From Flavobacterium sp. SH_e (GTDB taxonomy: Bacteria; Bacteroidota; Bacteroidia; Flavobacteriales; Flavobacteriaceae): a DNA stretch of 64,000 nucleotides. The DNA is taken from positions 124,001 to 188,000 of the forward strand of contig NZ_JAOVZN010000005.1 of NCBI RefSeq assembly GCF_025717045.1, in the 5' to 3' direction. Of this stretch, positions 36,304 to 44,885 are shown piece after piece; position 1 is the stretch's first letter, and each line of letters begins with the position of its first letter. The notes beneath the pieces are model-generated. The model saw only the letters and a program-made list of their open reading frames with translations, made no database searches and was not told the DNA's origin. The position numbers were made by a program, and so were the translations under genes.

Positions 36304-36905
36304 TTTTTAAAGAACTGAAATTGTAGAAATTCAATAACTTTAAAATACTCAGCATTATCAACTAAATAACCAAATGATGAATTAGTAATTTTCATCTCAT
36401 AAATTTCAAAAATGGATTTATTTCTAACAAAATAGATATTTGCATAAAACCTGTTATTAAAATCTCCACAACATTTGTACGTCTCTAAAAACATACAAAT
36501 CCCCTTCTTTAAAGCTGTTGGGTTTGAAAAATCTTTCGGAAGAAATATATCTATAAAAGAATTATTATCTACATAAAGTTCTCCTGTACTGTCATTAATT
36601 GGATAATAATTGCCATTTGGCAGTTTTTCTAAAAACAAAATTAATCTCTGCCCTGTTTTTAACTCTTTTATTCTAGGATCACAAATCCACTCCTTCCAAA
36701 TAGCTACATTAATTTTTGAGCTTGATTTTCCCTTTACGAATTCGTTTATCGTAAATTGATATTCATTTTCGGACACTTTAGAGATTTTTCCGTCAACTAT
36801 CAAAACAGCTTTAGAAATGACAATAGAATAAGGCATGACATTCTTCTTAAAGCCATAGTTTAAAGTCGGAACTAAGAATAAAAGCATGTATACAACTAAT
36901 CGCAT
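36264..36905 (-). CDS. Secreted hypothetical protein
   Basis: A 213-residue exported protein. I chose the ATG at 36905, which yields the signal peptide M-R-L-V-V-Y-M-L-L-F-L-V-P-T; the longer open frame reaching 37043 reads through the repeat element at 36938-37044 and its N-terminal R-N-R-T-R-N is repeat-derived. The mature protein has V-D-G-K-I-S-K-V near residue 38, W-I-C-D-P-R-I-K near residue 70, L-K-T-G-Q-R-L-I-L-F-L and two central cysteines (C-C-G-D-F). Family unknown. The 3' end overlaps the CBM9-like gene by 40 bp in the opposite direction. Confidence 0.62.
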   Translation of the reverse strand: MRLVVYMLLFLVPTLNYGFKKNVMPYSIVISKAVLIVDGKISKVSENEYQFTINEFVKGKSSSKINVAIWKEWICDPRIKELKTGQRLILFLEKLPNGNYYPINDSTGELYVDNNSFIDIFLPKDFSNPTALKKGICMFLETYKCCGDFNNRFYANIYFVRNKSIFEIYEMKITNSSFGYLVDNAEYFKVIEFLQFQFFKNYSANSKTANSAG

Positions 36906-36937
36906 AGCAATATTATTTAGTACTAAAATAATATATC

Positions 36938-37044
36938 TTTTTGTCATTTCGACCGAAGGGAGAAATCGCACTCGTAAATCGACAAAGACTGAAGATATTC
37001 TTTGTGAATTTCTAGTGCGATTTCTCGTTCCTCGAAATGACAAG
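36938..37044. repeat. MITE-like inverted repeat (gtcatttcg family), copy 2
   Basis: Same terminal arms as 33604-33713 (gtcatttcgac at the left, cgaaatgacaag at the right) plus gggagaaatcgcact / agtgcgatttctcg inside. It lies between hisIE and the secreted hypothetical gene, and supplies the false N-terminal extension of the latter. Confidence 0.85.
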
Positions 37045-37050
37045 TTTGTG

Positions 37051-37647
37051 TTATTTCTGGCGTTTCTTCAAAACTTCAATAACATCATTCAATTGAAAAC
37101 CTTTAGCTTGTAATAAAATCAAATAATGAAAAAGTAAATCAGCGCTTTCGCTAAGAAATAAATCATCATTATCATCTTTTGCTTCTATAACTACTTCTAC
37201 AGCTTCTTCTCCTACTTTTTGAGCTATTTTATTGATTCCTTTTTCGAATAAAGAAGCCACATAACTCTGTTCAGAATCAGCATTTTCTCTACGGGTTTTA
37301 ATTGTATTTTCTAATTGTGAAATAAAACCATAATTCGCATCATTTGGTTCTTGCCAACAGGTATCTGCTCCTGTATGACATGTTGGCCCGACAGGTTTTG
37401 CCTGAATTAAAAGCGTATCGCCATCACAGTCATTTTTAATGCTTACCAGATTCAAAAAGTTGCCACTCTCCTCGCCTTTTGTCCAAAGTCTTTGTTTGGA
37501 ACGACTAAAGAAAGTCACCTTTTGCGTTTCTATTGTTTTTTGAAGCGATTCTTCGTTCATATAACCCAGCATCAGAACATTTTTTGTTTCTGAATCTTGA
37601 ATTATAGCCGGAATTAATCCGTGTGCGCTTTTTATATCTACCGTCAT
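37051..37647 (-). CDS. hisI: Bifunctional phosphoribosyl-AMP cyclohydrolase / phosphoribosyl-ATP pyrophosphatase
   Basis: A 198-residue fused HisIE catalysing the second and third steps of histidine synthesis. The cyclohydrolase half (about 1-105) has G-Y-M-N-E-E-S near residue 28, F-F-S-R-S-K-Q-R-L-W-T-K-G-E near residue 46, D-C-D-G-D-T near 73 and C-H-T-G-x-x-x-C-W near 92, with zinc cysteines and Mg aspartates. The pyrophosphatase half (about 112-198) has Q-K-V-G-E-E-A-V-E-V near 149. It is the last his gene of the operon. Confidence 0.95.
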   Translation of the reverse strand: MTVDIKSAHGLIPAIIQDSETKNVLMLGYMNEESLQKTIETQKVTFFSRSKQRLWTKGEESGNFLNLVSIKNDCDGDTLLIQAKPVGPTCHTGADTCWQEPNDANYGFISQLENTIKTRRENADSEQSYVASLFEKGINKIAQKVGEEAVEVVIEAKDDNDDLFLSESADLLFHYLILLQAKGFQLNDVIEVLKKRQK

Positions 37648-37745
37648 AATTATTTTAGATTTTAGAATTTAGATATTAGATTGTTTAATTCTGAATTCTT
37701 TTATTTTTAGATTAAATCTTGCTTCTTTCTTCTTGACTCTATTTC
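37648..37745. repeat. AT-rich gap of attttaga words (hisF-hisI)
   Basis: Tandem attttagat / tttagaat words near the left end and weak complements (cctaaagtctaac) near the right. The pairing is much poorer than in neighbouring his gaps. Confidence 0.4.
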
Positions 37746-38501
37746 CTAAAGTCTAACTTCTATATTATTATTTCTTAGTTCTTGTTTCAAAGCTTTGATT
37801 TCGATTTCTTTAAAGTGAAAAACACTTGCTGCCAAAGCCGCGTCTGCTTTTCCTTCTTTAAACGAATCTACAAAATGCTGTATGTTTCCAGCTCCTCCCG
37901 AAGCAATAATCGGAATATTTACCAATTCTGAAAGTTTAGCCAAAGCTTCGTTTGCAAAACCGTTTTTGGTTCCGTCATTGTCCATCGAAGTGAATAAAAT
38001 TTCGCCTGCCCCGCGTTCTGCCACTTCAACAGCCCAATCGAATAGATTTAATTCAGTTGGCACTTTTCCACCAACTAAATGCACAATCCACTGTCCGTCA
38101 ATTTGTTTCGCATCGATTGCAACAACAACACATTGACTTCCGAATTTCTGAGCCAAATCATTAATCAATTGCGGATTTTTTACTGCCGACGAATTAATCG
38201 AAACTTTATCAGCTCCATTATTTAGCAGAATATCAACATCTTCAACAGATGAAATTCCACCTCCAACTGTAAACGGAATATTAATTTTTTCTGCCACGCT
38301 ACGTACCATATTTACAAGCGTTTTACGTCTTTCTTCAGTTGCAGAAATGTCCAGAAAAACCAATTCGTCTGCGCCTTCAGCCGAGTAAATCTCAGCCAAT
38401 TCTACAGGATCTCCCGCATCGCGCAAATCAACGAAATTAACACCTTTTACAGTTCTTCCGTTTTTTATATCTAAGCAAGGTATTATTCTTTTTGCTAACA
38501 T
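37746..38501 (-). CDS. hisF: Imidazole glycerol phosphate synthase, cyclase subunit
   Basis: A 251-residue TIM-barrel subunit that uses ammonia from HisH to make imidazole glycerol phosphate and AICAR. Motifs: [15 protein letters not shown] near residue 6 with catalytic Asp11, L-V-F-L-D-I-S-A-T near 47, V-G-G-G-I near 81, D-K-V-S-I-N-S-S-A near 99 and I-A-S-G-G-A-G near residue 199, where the first phosphate-binding loop lies. The second catalytic Asp is in [10 protein letters not shown] near 129. Complete. Confidence 0.96.
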   Translation of the reverse strand: MLAKRIIPCLDIKNGRTVKGVNFVDLRDAGDPVELAEIYSAEGADELVFLDISATEERRKTLVNMVRSVAEKINIPFTVGGGISSVEDVDILLNNGADKVSINSSAVKNPQLINDLAQKFGSQCVVVAIDAKQIDGQWIVHLVGGKVPTELNLFDWAVEVAERGAGEILFTSMDNDGTKNGFANEALAKLSELVNIPIIASGGAGNIQHFVDSFKEGKADAALAASVFHFKEIEIKALKQELRNNNIEVRL

Positions 38502-38510
38502 TTATCTAAT

Positions 38511-38598
38511 GTATTAATTAGAGAATTAGTCAATTAGATAATTACTTCACATACTTTGTAAATTATCTAATTATCAAATTTTCTCATTTTCTAATTAT
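38511..38598. repeat. Inverted repeat of caattaga words (hisA-hisF gap)
   Basis: attagagaattagtcaatta at the left and its approximate complement (aattatctaattatcaaatt, then ttctaatta) at the right can form a long AT hairpin. The same family appears at 60550-60658. Confidence 0.65.
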
Positions 38599-39309
38599 AA
38601 AATCCTCAAGTTGTTTCAAAGTAATTCTTCCCTCGTAAATCGCTTTTCCGATGATTGTTCCTTCACAACCTAATTCAGCTAATTTTGGTAATTCATCGAA
38701 AGTTGAAATTCCTCCTGAAGCGATTAATTTGATTCCTTTTGCTTCCGCTAAAATTTTGGCATACAAATCAAAACTCGGGCCTTGAAGCATTCCGTCTTTT
38801 GCAATATCCGTGCAAATAACATAATCAATTCCTTTTGATTGATAATCTTGTATAAACGGAACTAAATCTTCATTTGATTCTTCTAACCATCCAGAAACCG
38901 CAATTTTTTCATCTTTTGCATCAGCGCCTAAAATGATTTTTTCTGAACCATATTCTGAAATCCATTTTTCGAAAATGGCTCTGTTTTTGACCGCAATACT
39001 TCCGCCTGTAATTTGGTTTGCACCGCTTTCAAAAGCAATCCTCAAATCATCATCCGATTTTAATCCTCCTCCAAAATCAATTTTTAAGCTTGTTTGTGTT
39101 GCAATTTGTTCTAGTATCTTATAATTGACAATTTTACTTGATTTTGCTCCATCAAGATCCACTAAATGCAGATATTCAATTCCGTGTGCTTCAAATGATT
39201 TCGCCACTTCAAGCGGGTTCTCATTATAAATTATTTTGGTATCATAATCACCTTTGGATAAACGAACGCATTTTCCTTCAATGATATCTATGGCTGGTAT
39301 TATTCTCAT
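38584..39309 (-). CDS. hisA: ProFAR isomerase
   Basis: A 241-residue TIM-barrel isomerase opening the ribose of ProFAR in histidine synthesis. Conserved features: [15 protein letters not shown] near residue 3 (catalytic Asp8), L-H-L-V-D-L-D-G-A near 47, F-G-G-G-L near 78, [10 protein letters not shown] near residue 161 (second catalytic Asp), and I-A-S-G-G-I near 194 for phosphate. It sits between hisH and hisF. Its stop codon lies inside the right half of the repeat in the downstream gap. Confidence 0.96.
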   Translation of the reverse strand: MRIIPAIDIIEGKCVRLSKGDYDTKIIYNENPLEVAKSFEAHGIEYLHLVDLDGAKSSKIVNYKILEQIATQTSLKIDFGGGLKSDDDLRIAFESGANQITGGSIAVKNRAIFEKWISEYGSEKIILGADAKDEKIAVSGWLEESNEDLVPFIQDYQSKGIDYVICTDIAKDGMLQGPSFDLYAKILAEAKGIKLIASGGISTFDELPKLAELGCEGTIIGKAIYEGRITLKQLEDFIIRK

Positions 39310-39412
39310 TTGATTTTAGATTGTAGATTAACGATTTTAGATTCTAAAAATTGAAATTGATATTTTGATTGTTATTGATTTTTGATATTTCAAATTGGAA
39401 TTTGGGATTTTA
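39310..39412. repeat. AT-rich gap of gattttaga and ttggaattt words (hisH-hisA)
   Basis: Direct repeats of gattttagatt near the left and ttggaatttgggattt near the right. Little pairing is visible; listed because each his gap carries its own repeat type. Confidence 0.4.
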
Positions 39413-40003
39413 TTAATTGGAATTTAACTTTAAAAAGTTTCCAAGTATTTTTTCTCCAACATCCCCACTTTTTTCTGGGTGAAACTGAGTTCCGTAAAAA
39501 TTATCCTTTTGTAAAGCCGATGCATATTCTACATCATAATTTGTTGTAGCAACAGCATATTCGCAATCTGGCGCGTAAAAACTATGAACCAGATACATGA
39601 ATTCATTTTCAGAAATACCCTTGAACAAATCGGTCTTTAAATCATAAATCTGATTCCATCCCATTTGTGGCACTTTTACATTGTTTGAAAATTTCAAAAC
39701 ATCAACATCAAAAATCCCTAAACCTTTTGTATTTCCTTCTTCTGTTTTGTTGCACATCAATTGCATTCCTAGACAAATTCCTAAAACGGGTTGCTTCAAT
39801 TCAGGAATCAAGCTGTCTAAACCACTTTCACGAAGTTTACTCATAGCCGAACTCGCCTCGCCCACGCCAGGAAAAATAACTTTATCAGCCGATTTAATTT
39901 CCTCTGGATTATTACTCAAAACAGCCTTAAAACCCAATCTTTCAATAGCAAACATAATGCTCTGAATATTTCCTGCTCCGTAATTTATAATTACTATTTT
40001 CAT
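39413..40003 (-). CDS. hisH: Imidazole glycerol phosphate synthase, glutaminase subunit
   Basis: A 196-residue class I glutamine amidotransferase supplying ammonia to HisF. It begins K-I-V-I-I-N-Y-G-A-G-N-I-Q-S, the family opening. The oxyanion region P-G-V-G-E-A near 46, nucleophile L-G-I-C-L-G-M-Q near residue 76 (Cys), and catalytic pair F-H-P-E near residue 176 complete the Cys-His-Glu triad. It is in operon order between hisB and hisA. Confidence 0.96.
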   Translation of the reverse strand: MKIVIINYGAGNIQSIMFAIERLGFKAVLSNNPEEIKSADKVIFPGVGEASSAMSKLRESGLDSLIPELKQPVLGICLGMQLMCNKTEEGNTKGLGIFDVDVLKFSNNVKVPQMGWNQIYDLKTDLFKGISENEFMYLVHSFYAPDCEYAVATTNYDVEYASALQKDNFYGTQFHPEKSGDVGEKILGNFLKLNSN

Positions 40004-40021
40004 TTGTTTTTTGTTTGTTTT

Positions 40022-40084
40022 GTTTCAGGTTTCAAGTTTCAAGTTACTCAACAAAACGTGAAACCTGAAACTTGAAACTGAAAC
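40022..40084. repeat. gtttcaa-heptad inverted repeat inside the his operon (hisB-hisH gap)
   Basis: gtttcag-gtttcaa-gtttcaa-gtt, a loop (actcaacaaaac), then gtgaaac-ctgaaac-ttgaaac. It is the same family as in the ilvB-ilvN gap (25737-25800), with the central heptad order changed. Confidence 0.85.
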
Positions 40085-40090
40085 AAATTT

Positions 40091-41227
40091 TTAAAGCATT
40101 CCTTTCGTCGAAGGCAAAATCATTTTTTCAGTATCTCTTTTTACGGCTACTTTTATTGCTTTCGCGAAAGCTTTGAAGATTGCTTCAATTTTGTGATGCT
40201 CGTTAATTCCTTCTGCTTTTATATTTAAGTTGGCTTTTGCGCCGTCCGTAAATGATTTGAAGAAATGATAAAACATTTCTGTTGGCATTTTTCCAACCAT
40301 TTCACGTTTGAATTCAGTTTCCCAAATCAGCCAGTTTCTTCCACCAAAATCAATTGCAGCTTGCGCTAAACAATCATCCATGGGAAGGCAGAATCCGTAG
40401 CGCTCGATTCCTAGTTTATTTCCTAACGCTTTCGCGAAAACTTCTCCTAAAGCAATAGCCGTATCTTCAATTGTATGATGCTCATCAACTTCTAAATCAC
40501 CTTTTACAAGTATTTCTAAGTCCATCTGACCGTGACGTGAGATTTGGTCTAACATGTGATCAAAAAAAGCAATTCCGGTGTCGATTTTGCTTTTTCCTGT
40601 TCCGTCAAGATTTAGATTGATGTAAATATCTGTTTCGTTTGTTTTTCTTGTGATTGATGCTGAACGCGCTTCTAGTTTTAAAAACTCATAGATTTTCTTC
40701 CAATCCATTGTTTGTAAAACGATTGTTTCGCTCAATTCTTCACGTTTTGCCGAAATTTCATTGTTTCCTGCTCCGTCTGTATCGTTCATAAAAATGGCTT
40801 TAGCTCCTAAGTTTTTAGCCAATTCTACATCTGTTAAACGATCGCCTAAAACAAAAGAATTTTCTAAATCATATTCTGGATTATTCAAATATTTAGTCAG
40901 CATTCCAGTTCTTGGTTTGCGTGTTGGCGCATTTTCTTCTGGAAAAGTTCTATCTATAAAAATTTCGTCAAAAACAACTCCTTCGTTTTCAAAGGCTTTT
41001 AGAATAAAATTCTGCGTTGGCCAAAACGTATTTTCAGGAAAACTGTCTGTTCCCAGTCCGTCCTGATTAGTTACCATTGCTAATTCGTAATCCAATTCGT
41101 TGGCAATTTTAGCCAAATATTGAAAGGCTTTCGGATAAAATTCCAGCTTCTCCAAACTGTCTAATTGGTAATTTTCTGGTTCTAAAACAATCGTTCCGTC
41201 ACGATCGATAAAAAGTACTTTTTTCAT
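40091..41227 (-). CDS. hisB: Bifunctional histidinol-phosphatase / imidazoleglycerol-phosphate dehydratase
   Basis: A 378-residue fused enzyme. The N-terminal HAD phosphatase (about 1-165) starts L-F-I-D-R-D-G-T-I near residue 5 with the catalytic Asp pair, and has V-L-G-D-R-L-T-D-V near residue 141. The dehydratase (about 185-378) has R-K-T-N-E-T-D-I near 195, F-F-D-H-M-L-D-Q near 223, D-E-H-H-T-I-E-D near residue 251 and H-H-K-I-E-A-I-F-K near 346, providing the two metal-binding HHxxE motifs. It catalyses two non-consecutive steps. Confidence 0.96.
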   Translation of the reverse strand: MKKVLFIDRDGTIVLEPENYQLDSLEKLEFYPKAFQYLAKIANELDYELAMVTNQDGLGTDSFPENTFWPTQNFILKAFENEGVVFDEIFIDRTFPEENAPTRKPRTGMLTKYLNNPEYDLENSFVLGDRLTDVELAKNLGAKAIFMNDTDGAGNNEISAKREELSETIVLQTMDWKKIYEFLKLEARSASITRKTNETDIYINLNLDGTGKSKIDTGIAFFDHMLDQISRHGQMDLEILVKGDLEVDEHHTIEDTAIALGEVFAKALGNKLGIERYGFCLPMDDCLAQAAIDFGGRNWLIWETEFKREMVGKMPTEMFYHFFKSFTDGAKANLNIKAEGINEHHKIEAIFKAFAKAIKVAVKRDTEKMILPSTKGML

Positions 41228-41240
41228 GTTTTATAGTTTG

Positions 41241-41273
41241 AGACCTAACAGGTTTTAAAAACCTGTTAGGTCT
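41241..41273. repeat. Perfect hairpin in the hisC-hisB gap
   Basis: agacctaacaggtttt and its complement aaaacctgttaggtct are separated by a single base in a 33-bp palindrome. There is no U-run, so it is not a normal terminator. It resembles the cccgacagatttt hairpin at 33729 in design. Confidence 0.75.
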
Positions 41274-41281
41274 GTCATAGT

Positions 41282-42328
41282 TTATAACAATTTCAATTCT
41301 CTAATTACAACCGCGTTTTCTTCTTTTGTTCCAATTGTAAAACGAAGACAGTTTTCGCATAAAGGTTGTGTAGTTCTATTACGAATAACGATTCCTTTTT
41401 CGATTAACTGATCGTATCTTTTATTCGCGTCATCCACTTTTGCTAAAATAAAATTGGCTTCTGTTGGATAAACTTTTTCGACAAAACTCACTTCAAGCAA
41501 TACTTTAAGTAATTCTTCTCTTTGTTCAATAATAGAAGCTATTTCTTGTTTTATTTTATCAGAATCTTTTAGTCGCTCAATTGCTCTTTGCTGTGTTAAT
41601 TCGTTTACGTTATAAGGCGGTTTGATTTTATTTAAAATTGAAATTACAGCTTCAGATGCATAACAAACTCCTAAACGAATTCCAGCCAAACCATAAGCTT
41701 TAGAAAGTGTTTGTGTAATAACTAAATTTGGATACCCATCAATTTCTGCCAGCCAACTTTCTTTATCTGAAAAATCAATATAAGCTTCATCAATTACAAC
41801 TAAACCTTTAAAATTCTGAAGTAATTTTACCACGCTTTCATCTGAAAATGAATTTCCAGTTGGATTATTTGGCGAACATAAAAAGATGATTTTTGTATTC
41901 TCGTCAACCGCTTCTAGAATCTTTTCAACTTGTGGCTGAAAATCTATCGATAGGAGGATTTCCCTATTTTGTACCGCATTAATATTCGCTAAAACACCGT
42001 ACATTCCGTATGTTGGTGGAAGCGAAATAATATTGTCTTTATTAGGTTCGCAGAAAGCTCTGAAAAGTAAATCTAAAACTTCATCACTTCCGTTTCCTAG
42101 CAAAATCTGATTTTGTTTTACTAAATTATTCTTAGCCAAAATAGCTTTAACCGAATTCTGTTGCGGATCTGGATAACGATTCACTCCATTTTGAAACGGA
42201 TTTTCATTGGCATCCAAAAAAATCATATCTGCTGTATCAAAATCTTCAAACTCATCTCTTGCAGAAGAATATGGCTTTAAAGATTTCACGTTTTCACGTG
42301 TTATAGTATTTATATCGAAAGTATTCAT
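41282..42328 (-). CDS. hisC: Histidinol-phosphate aminotransferase
   Basis: A 348-residue PLP-dependent class I/II aminotransferase converting imidazole acetol phosphate to histidinol phosphate. L-D-A-N-E-N-P near residue 38 opens the core; G-N-G-S-D-E-V near 79 binds PLP phosphate; S-P-N-N-P-T-G-N near residue 151, V-I-D-E-A-Y-I-D-F near 175 (Asp to the pyridine nitrogen), and T-L-S-K-A-Y-G-L-A-G-I-R near residue 206 with the Schiff-base Lys. R-F-T-I-G near 333 binds substrate carboxylate. Complete and in operon order. Confidence 0.96.
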   Translation of the reverse strand: MNTFDINTITRENVKSLKPYSSARDEFEDFDTADMIFLDANENPFQNGVNRYPDPQQNSVKAILAKNNLVKQNQILLGNGSDEVLDLLFRAFCEPNKDNIISLPPTYGMYGVLANINAVQNREILLSIDFQPQVEKILEAVDENTKIIFLCSPNNPTGNSFSDESVVKLLQNFKGLVVIDEAYIDFSDKESWLAEIDGYPNLVITQTLSKAYGLAGIRLGVCYASEAVISILNKIKPPYNVNELTQQRAIERLKDSDKIKQEIASIIEQREELLKVLLEVSFVEKVYPTEANFILAKVDDANKRYDQLIEKGIVIRNRTTQPLCENCLRFTIGTKEENAVVIRELKLL

Positions 42329-42342
42329 TGTCTTATTTTTTA

Positions 42343-42428
42343 CAATATAGAAAATAGAGTAAAGAGAATAGATTTGTCATTCTAACAAATAAAATTTCTA
42401 TATTCTTTGTTCTATATTCTTTTCTCTT
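42343..42428. repeat. Inverted repeat of atagaa words (hisD-hisC gap)
   Basis: aatatagaaaatagagtaa and following aagagaataga at the left, with ttctatattctttgttctat and ctttctct-like words at the right. An imperfect hairpin different in sequence from other his gaps. Confidence 0.55.
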
Positions 42429-42432
42429 AAAT

Positions 42433-43716
42433 TTATTCTAAACTCTTCAATCTCAAAGTCACAGCATTTTTATGCGCCTGCAAACCTTCAGCTTCAGCCA
42501 TTTTTTCAATGGCGCATCCTATGTTCAAAATTCCAGTTTTTGTGATTTTTTGAAATGTCATAGATTTCATAAAACTATCCAAATTTACACCACTGTAATT
42601 TTTAGCATAACCATTTGTTGGTAATGTATGATTGGTTCCTGAAGCGTAATCTCCAGCACTTTCTGGTGTATAATTTCCAATAAAAACAGAACCCGCGTTT
42701 ACGATTCCGTTACAGTAGAAATCATCATATTCTGAACAGATTATAAAGTGCTCTGGCCCATATTCATTGATTAAATCCAAAGCAATCTGATCGTTTTCAA
42801 CATAAATTAATTTTGAATTTTCGATTGCTTTCTCTGCGATTGCTTTTCTTGGAAGCACTTCTAATTGTGACTGAACTTCTTTTTCAACTTCATCAATTAG
42901 TTTTTTTGAAGTCGAAACCAAAATCACCTGACTATCTGTTCCGTGTTCTGCTTGAGATAATAAATCTGAAGCAACAAAAGCTGGAACTGCTGTATCATCA
43001 GCCACAATTAATAATTCTGAAGGTCCTGCAGGCATATCTATTGCAACTCCAAATTGTGTTGCCAATTGTTTTGCTACTGTTACAAACTGATTTCCAGGTC
43101 CGAAAATTTTATATACTTTAGGAATTGATTGCGTTCCGAAAGTCATTCCAGCAATCGCTTGAATTCCGCCTACTTTTAGAATTTTAGTTACACCACATAA
43201 ATTTGCTGCATATAAAATTGCGGGATTAATTTTTCCTTTTTTATCTGGAGGAGAACATAATACAACTTCTTTACTGCCCGCAATTTCAGCTGGAACTGCC
43301 AACATTAAAACAGTAGAAAATAAAGGAGCTGTTCCTCCCGGAATGTATAATCCAATTTTCTGAATTGGTCTTTTTTCCTGCCAGCAATTCACTCCTTCAA
43401 TTGTTTCAACTTCAACTCTGTCTGTTTTTTGAGCGTTGTGGAACTTATAAATATTGTTTTTTGCTAATTCAATAGCTTCTTTTAATTCACTTGGAATCAA
43501 ACTAATCGCTTCATTGATCTCCTCTTGAGAAACTTGATAATTACCTAATGAAATTCCGTCAAAAATAGAAGTATATTTAGCTACAGCTTCATCTCCTTTT
43601 CTTTGAACTTCTTTGAAGATTTCTTTTACCGTAACTTCAATATCGTCAACAGTTTGAGTCGGTCTTTTTAATATTTCTGACCAGGTTTCTGGTTTTGGAT
43701 TGTCTATTTTATTCAT
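42433..43716 (-). CDS. hisD: Histidinol dehydrogenase
   Basis: A 427-residue zinc and NAD enzyme performing the last two oxidations to histidine. Signature elements: G-L-Y-I-P-G-G-T-A-P-L near residue 122, K-V-G-G-I-Q-A-I-A near 183, D-M-P-A-G-P-S-E-L near residue 226, S-Q-A-E-H-G-T-D-S-Q near 252 (zinc Gln and His), and G-P-E-H-F near residue 320 with catalytic Glu-His; S-A-G-D-Y-A-S-G-T-N-H-T-L-P-T-N-G near 353 holds another zinc Asp. Length is normal. It follows hisG. Confidence 0.96.
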   Translation of the reverse strand: MNKIDNPKPETWSEILKRPTQTVDDIEVTVKEIFKEVQRKGDEAVAKYTSIFDGISLGNYQVSQEEINEAISLIPSELKEAIELAKNNIYKFHNAQKTDRVEVETIEGVNCWQEKRPIQKIGLYIPGGTAPLFSTVLMLAVPAEIAGSKEVVLCSPPDKKGKINPAILYAANLCGVTKILKVGGIQAIAGMTFGTQSIPKVYKIFGPGNQFVTVAKQLATQFGVAIDMPAGPSELLIVADDTAVPAFVASDLLSQAEHGTDSQVILVSTSKKLIDEVEKEVQSQLEVLPRKAIAEKAIENSKLIYVENDQIALDLINEYGPEHFIICSEYDDFYCNGIVNAGSVFIGNYTPESAGDYASGTNHTLPTNGYAKNYSGVNLDSFMKSMTFQKITKTGILNIGCAIEKMAEAEGLQAHKNAVTLRLKSLE

Positions 43717-43726
43717 TATTTTTTTC

Positions 43727-43810
43727 GCTTTAAGCTTTAAGCTCTAGGCTATAAGCTAATTAACTTTGTATTTTTTTTAGGCATAAAGCTTAAGGCTTAC
43801 TGCCTAAAGC
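43727..43810. repeat. Inverted repeat of ttaagct words (hisG-hisD gap)
   Basis: gctttaagctttaagctcta then ggctataagct at the left; aggcataaagcttaaggctt and actgcctaaagc at the right. Heptad-like taagctt words form imperfect arms around an AT loop. Confidence 0.65.
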
Positions 43811-43820
43811 AGGCGAAGTC

Positions 43821-44678
43821 CTAAAGAACCATTTTTTCAATTGGGCAAACAAGAATTCCCTCTGCTCCTACTTCTTTCAATTGATCGATTACGTCCCAAA
43901 AAGTATCTTTATCAATCACAGAGTGAACACTGCTCCAACCTTCTTGTGCCAACGGAAGAACCGTTAAACTTCTCAAAACTGGAAGAATTTTTCCAACAGC
44001 TTCGATTTTATCATTTGGAACGTTCATTAGAATATATTTTGAATTTCTAGCTCTTAAAACTGCTTGAATTCTGAATTTTAAAGTATCAATGTGTTTTTGG
44101 ATTTCTGGAGAAACTTTTGGAGAAACTGCTAAAACAGCTTCACTTTTCAAAATAACTTCAACCTCTTTTAAGTTGTTTTTGAATAAGGTGCTTCCGCTTG
44201 AAACAATATCTACAATCGCATCTGCAAGACCAATATTTGGAGCAATTTCAACAGAACCAGAAATTTGGTGAATGTCGACAGTTAAACCAAATTTACTGAA
44301 ATATTCGTTAACAGTGTTTGGATATGAAGTTGCAACACGAAGATTGGCTAAATCTTGAACTGAATTGTATTCGAATGTTTTAGGGACAGCTACAGAAACT
44401 TTACATTTTGAGAATCCCAATTTTTGAACTACTTCAATTCCTTTTCCTTTTTCTACCAAAAGATTGTCGCCAACGATTGCTAAGTCTACAACTCCATCAA
44501 TTAGATATTGCGGAATATCAGAATTTCTCAAGTATAAAACTTCAAGAGGAAAATTTGAAGCTTCAGCTTTTAATTGGTCGATTCCATTGTTGATTGAAAT
44601 ACCGCAGTCTTTTAGAATTTGAATGCTGTCTTCGTTTAAACGACCAGATTTTTGAATTGCAATTTTTAAAGTACTCAT
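43821..44678 (-). CDS. hisG: ATP phosphoribosyltransferase, long form
   Basis: A 285-residue enzyme committing ATP and PRPP to histidine synthesis. The first two domains (about 1-205) carry I-Q-K-S-G-R-L near residue 8, V-D-L-A-I-V-G-D-N near 66, and V-D-I-V-S-S-G-S-T-L near residue 165, the PRPP phosphate loop. The C-terminal domain (about 215-285) is the ACT-like regulatory domain of long-form HisG, so histidine feedback inhibition is likely and no HisZ is needed. First structural gene of the operon, preceded by the his leader and attenuator. Confidence 0.96.
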   Translation of the reverse strand: MSTLKIAIQKSGRLNEDSIQILKDCGISINNGIDQLKAEASNFPLEVLYLRNSDIPQYLIDGVVDLAIVGDNLLVEKGKGIEVVQKLGFSKCKVSVAVPKTFEYNSVQDLANLRVATSYPNTVNEYFSKFGLTVDIHQISGSVEIAPNIGLADAIVDIVSSGSTLFKNNLKEVEVILKSEAVLAVSPKVSPEIQKHIDTLKFRIQAVLRARNSKYILMNVPNDKIEAVGKILPVLRSLTVLPLAQEGWSSVHSVIDKDTFWDVIDQLKEVGAEGILVCPIEKMVL

Positions 44679-44730
44679 TTTTTAGTTGTTTGTTTGGATT
44701 AATAGTTTGAGTACAAAGAGAGTTAGAATT

Positions 44731-44764
44731 AAAAAACCCGTTTGATGTACTCAAACGGGTTTTA
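44731..44764 (-). terminator. his attenuator terminator
   Basis: On the minus strand aaacccgtttga pairs with tcaaacgggttt around a 5-nt loop, followed by a T-run. It lies between the his leader peptide and hisG. Confidence 0.92.
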
Positions 44765-44790
44765 AAATATGATGATTTACATGCATACCA

Positions 44791-44850
44791 TTAACACATC
44801 GCTTGAGAGCAATAATGTAAATGATGATGATGTAATTGAATTGAAATCAT
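44791..44850 (-). CDS. hisL: his operon leader peptide (HHHH)
   Basis: A 19-residue frame too short for the usual search. It reads M-I-S-I-Q-L, then four consecutive CAT His codons, L, another CAT His, Y-C-S-Q-A-M-C and a TAA stop. Five of 19 codons are His. It lies 35 bp downstream of a -7 box and 26 bp before the terminator at 44731-44764. On the RNA, CUCAAGCG within the S-Q-A codons (44800-44807) can pair with CGUUUGAG (44750-44757), one half of the terminator stem. This is the expected antiterminator: a ribosome stalled at His codons leaves it free, while one at the stop codon covers it. Confidence 0.9.
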   Translation of the reverse strand: MISIQLHHHHLHYCSQAMC

Positions 44851-44885
44851 GATTTGTTTTGTTTTTTACTTCTTTGATTCGGTTG

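Noticed and set aside
36906-37043. N-terminal extension of the hypothetical gene at 36264-36905
   Set aside because: It is formed by translation through the mobile-like repeat 36938-37044, and an inner ATG gives a proper signal peptide.
42813-43121. 102-codon plus-strand frame opposite hisD
   Set aside because: Antisense shadow; leucine-rich composition reflects complement codons of HisD.
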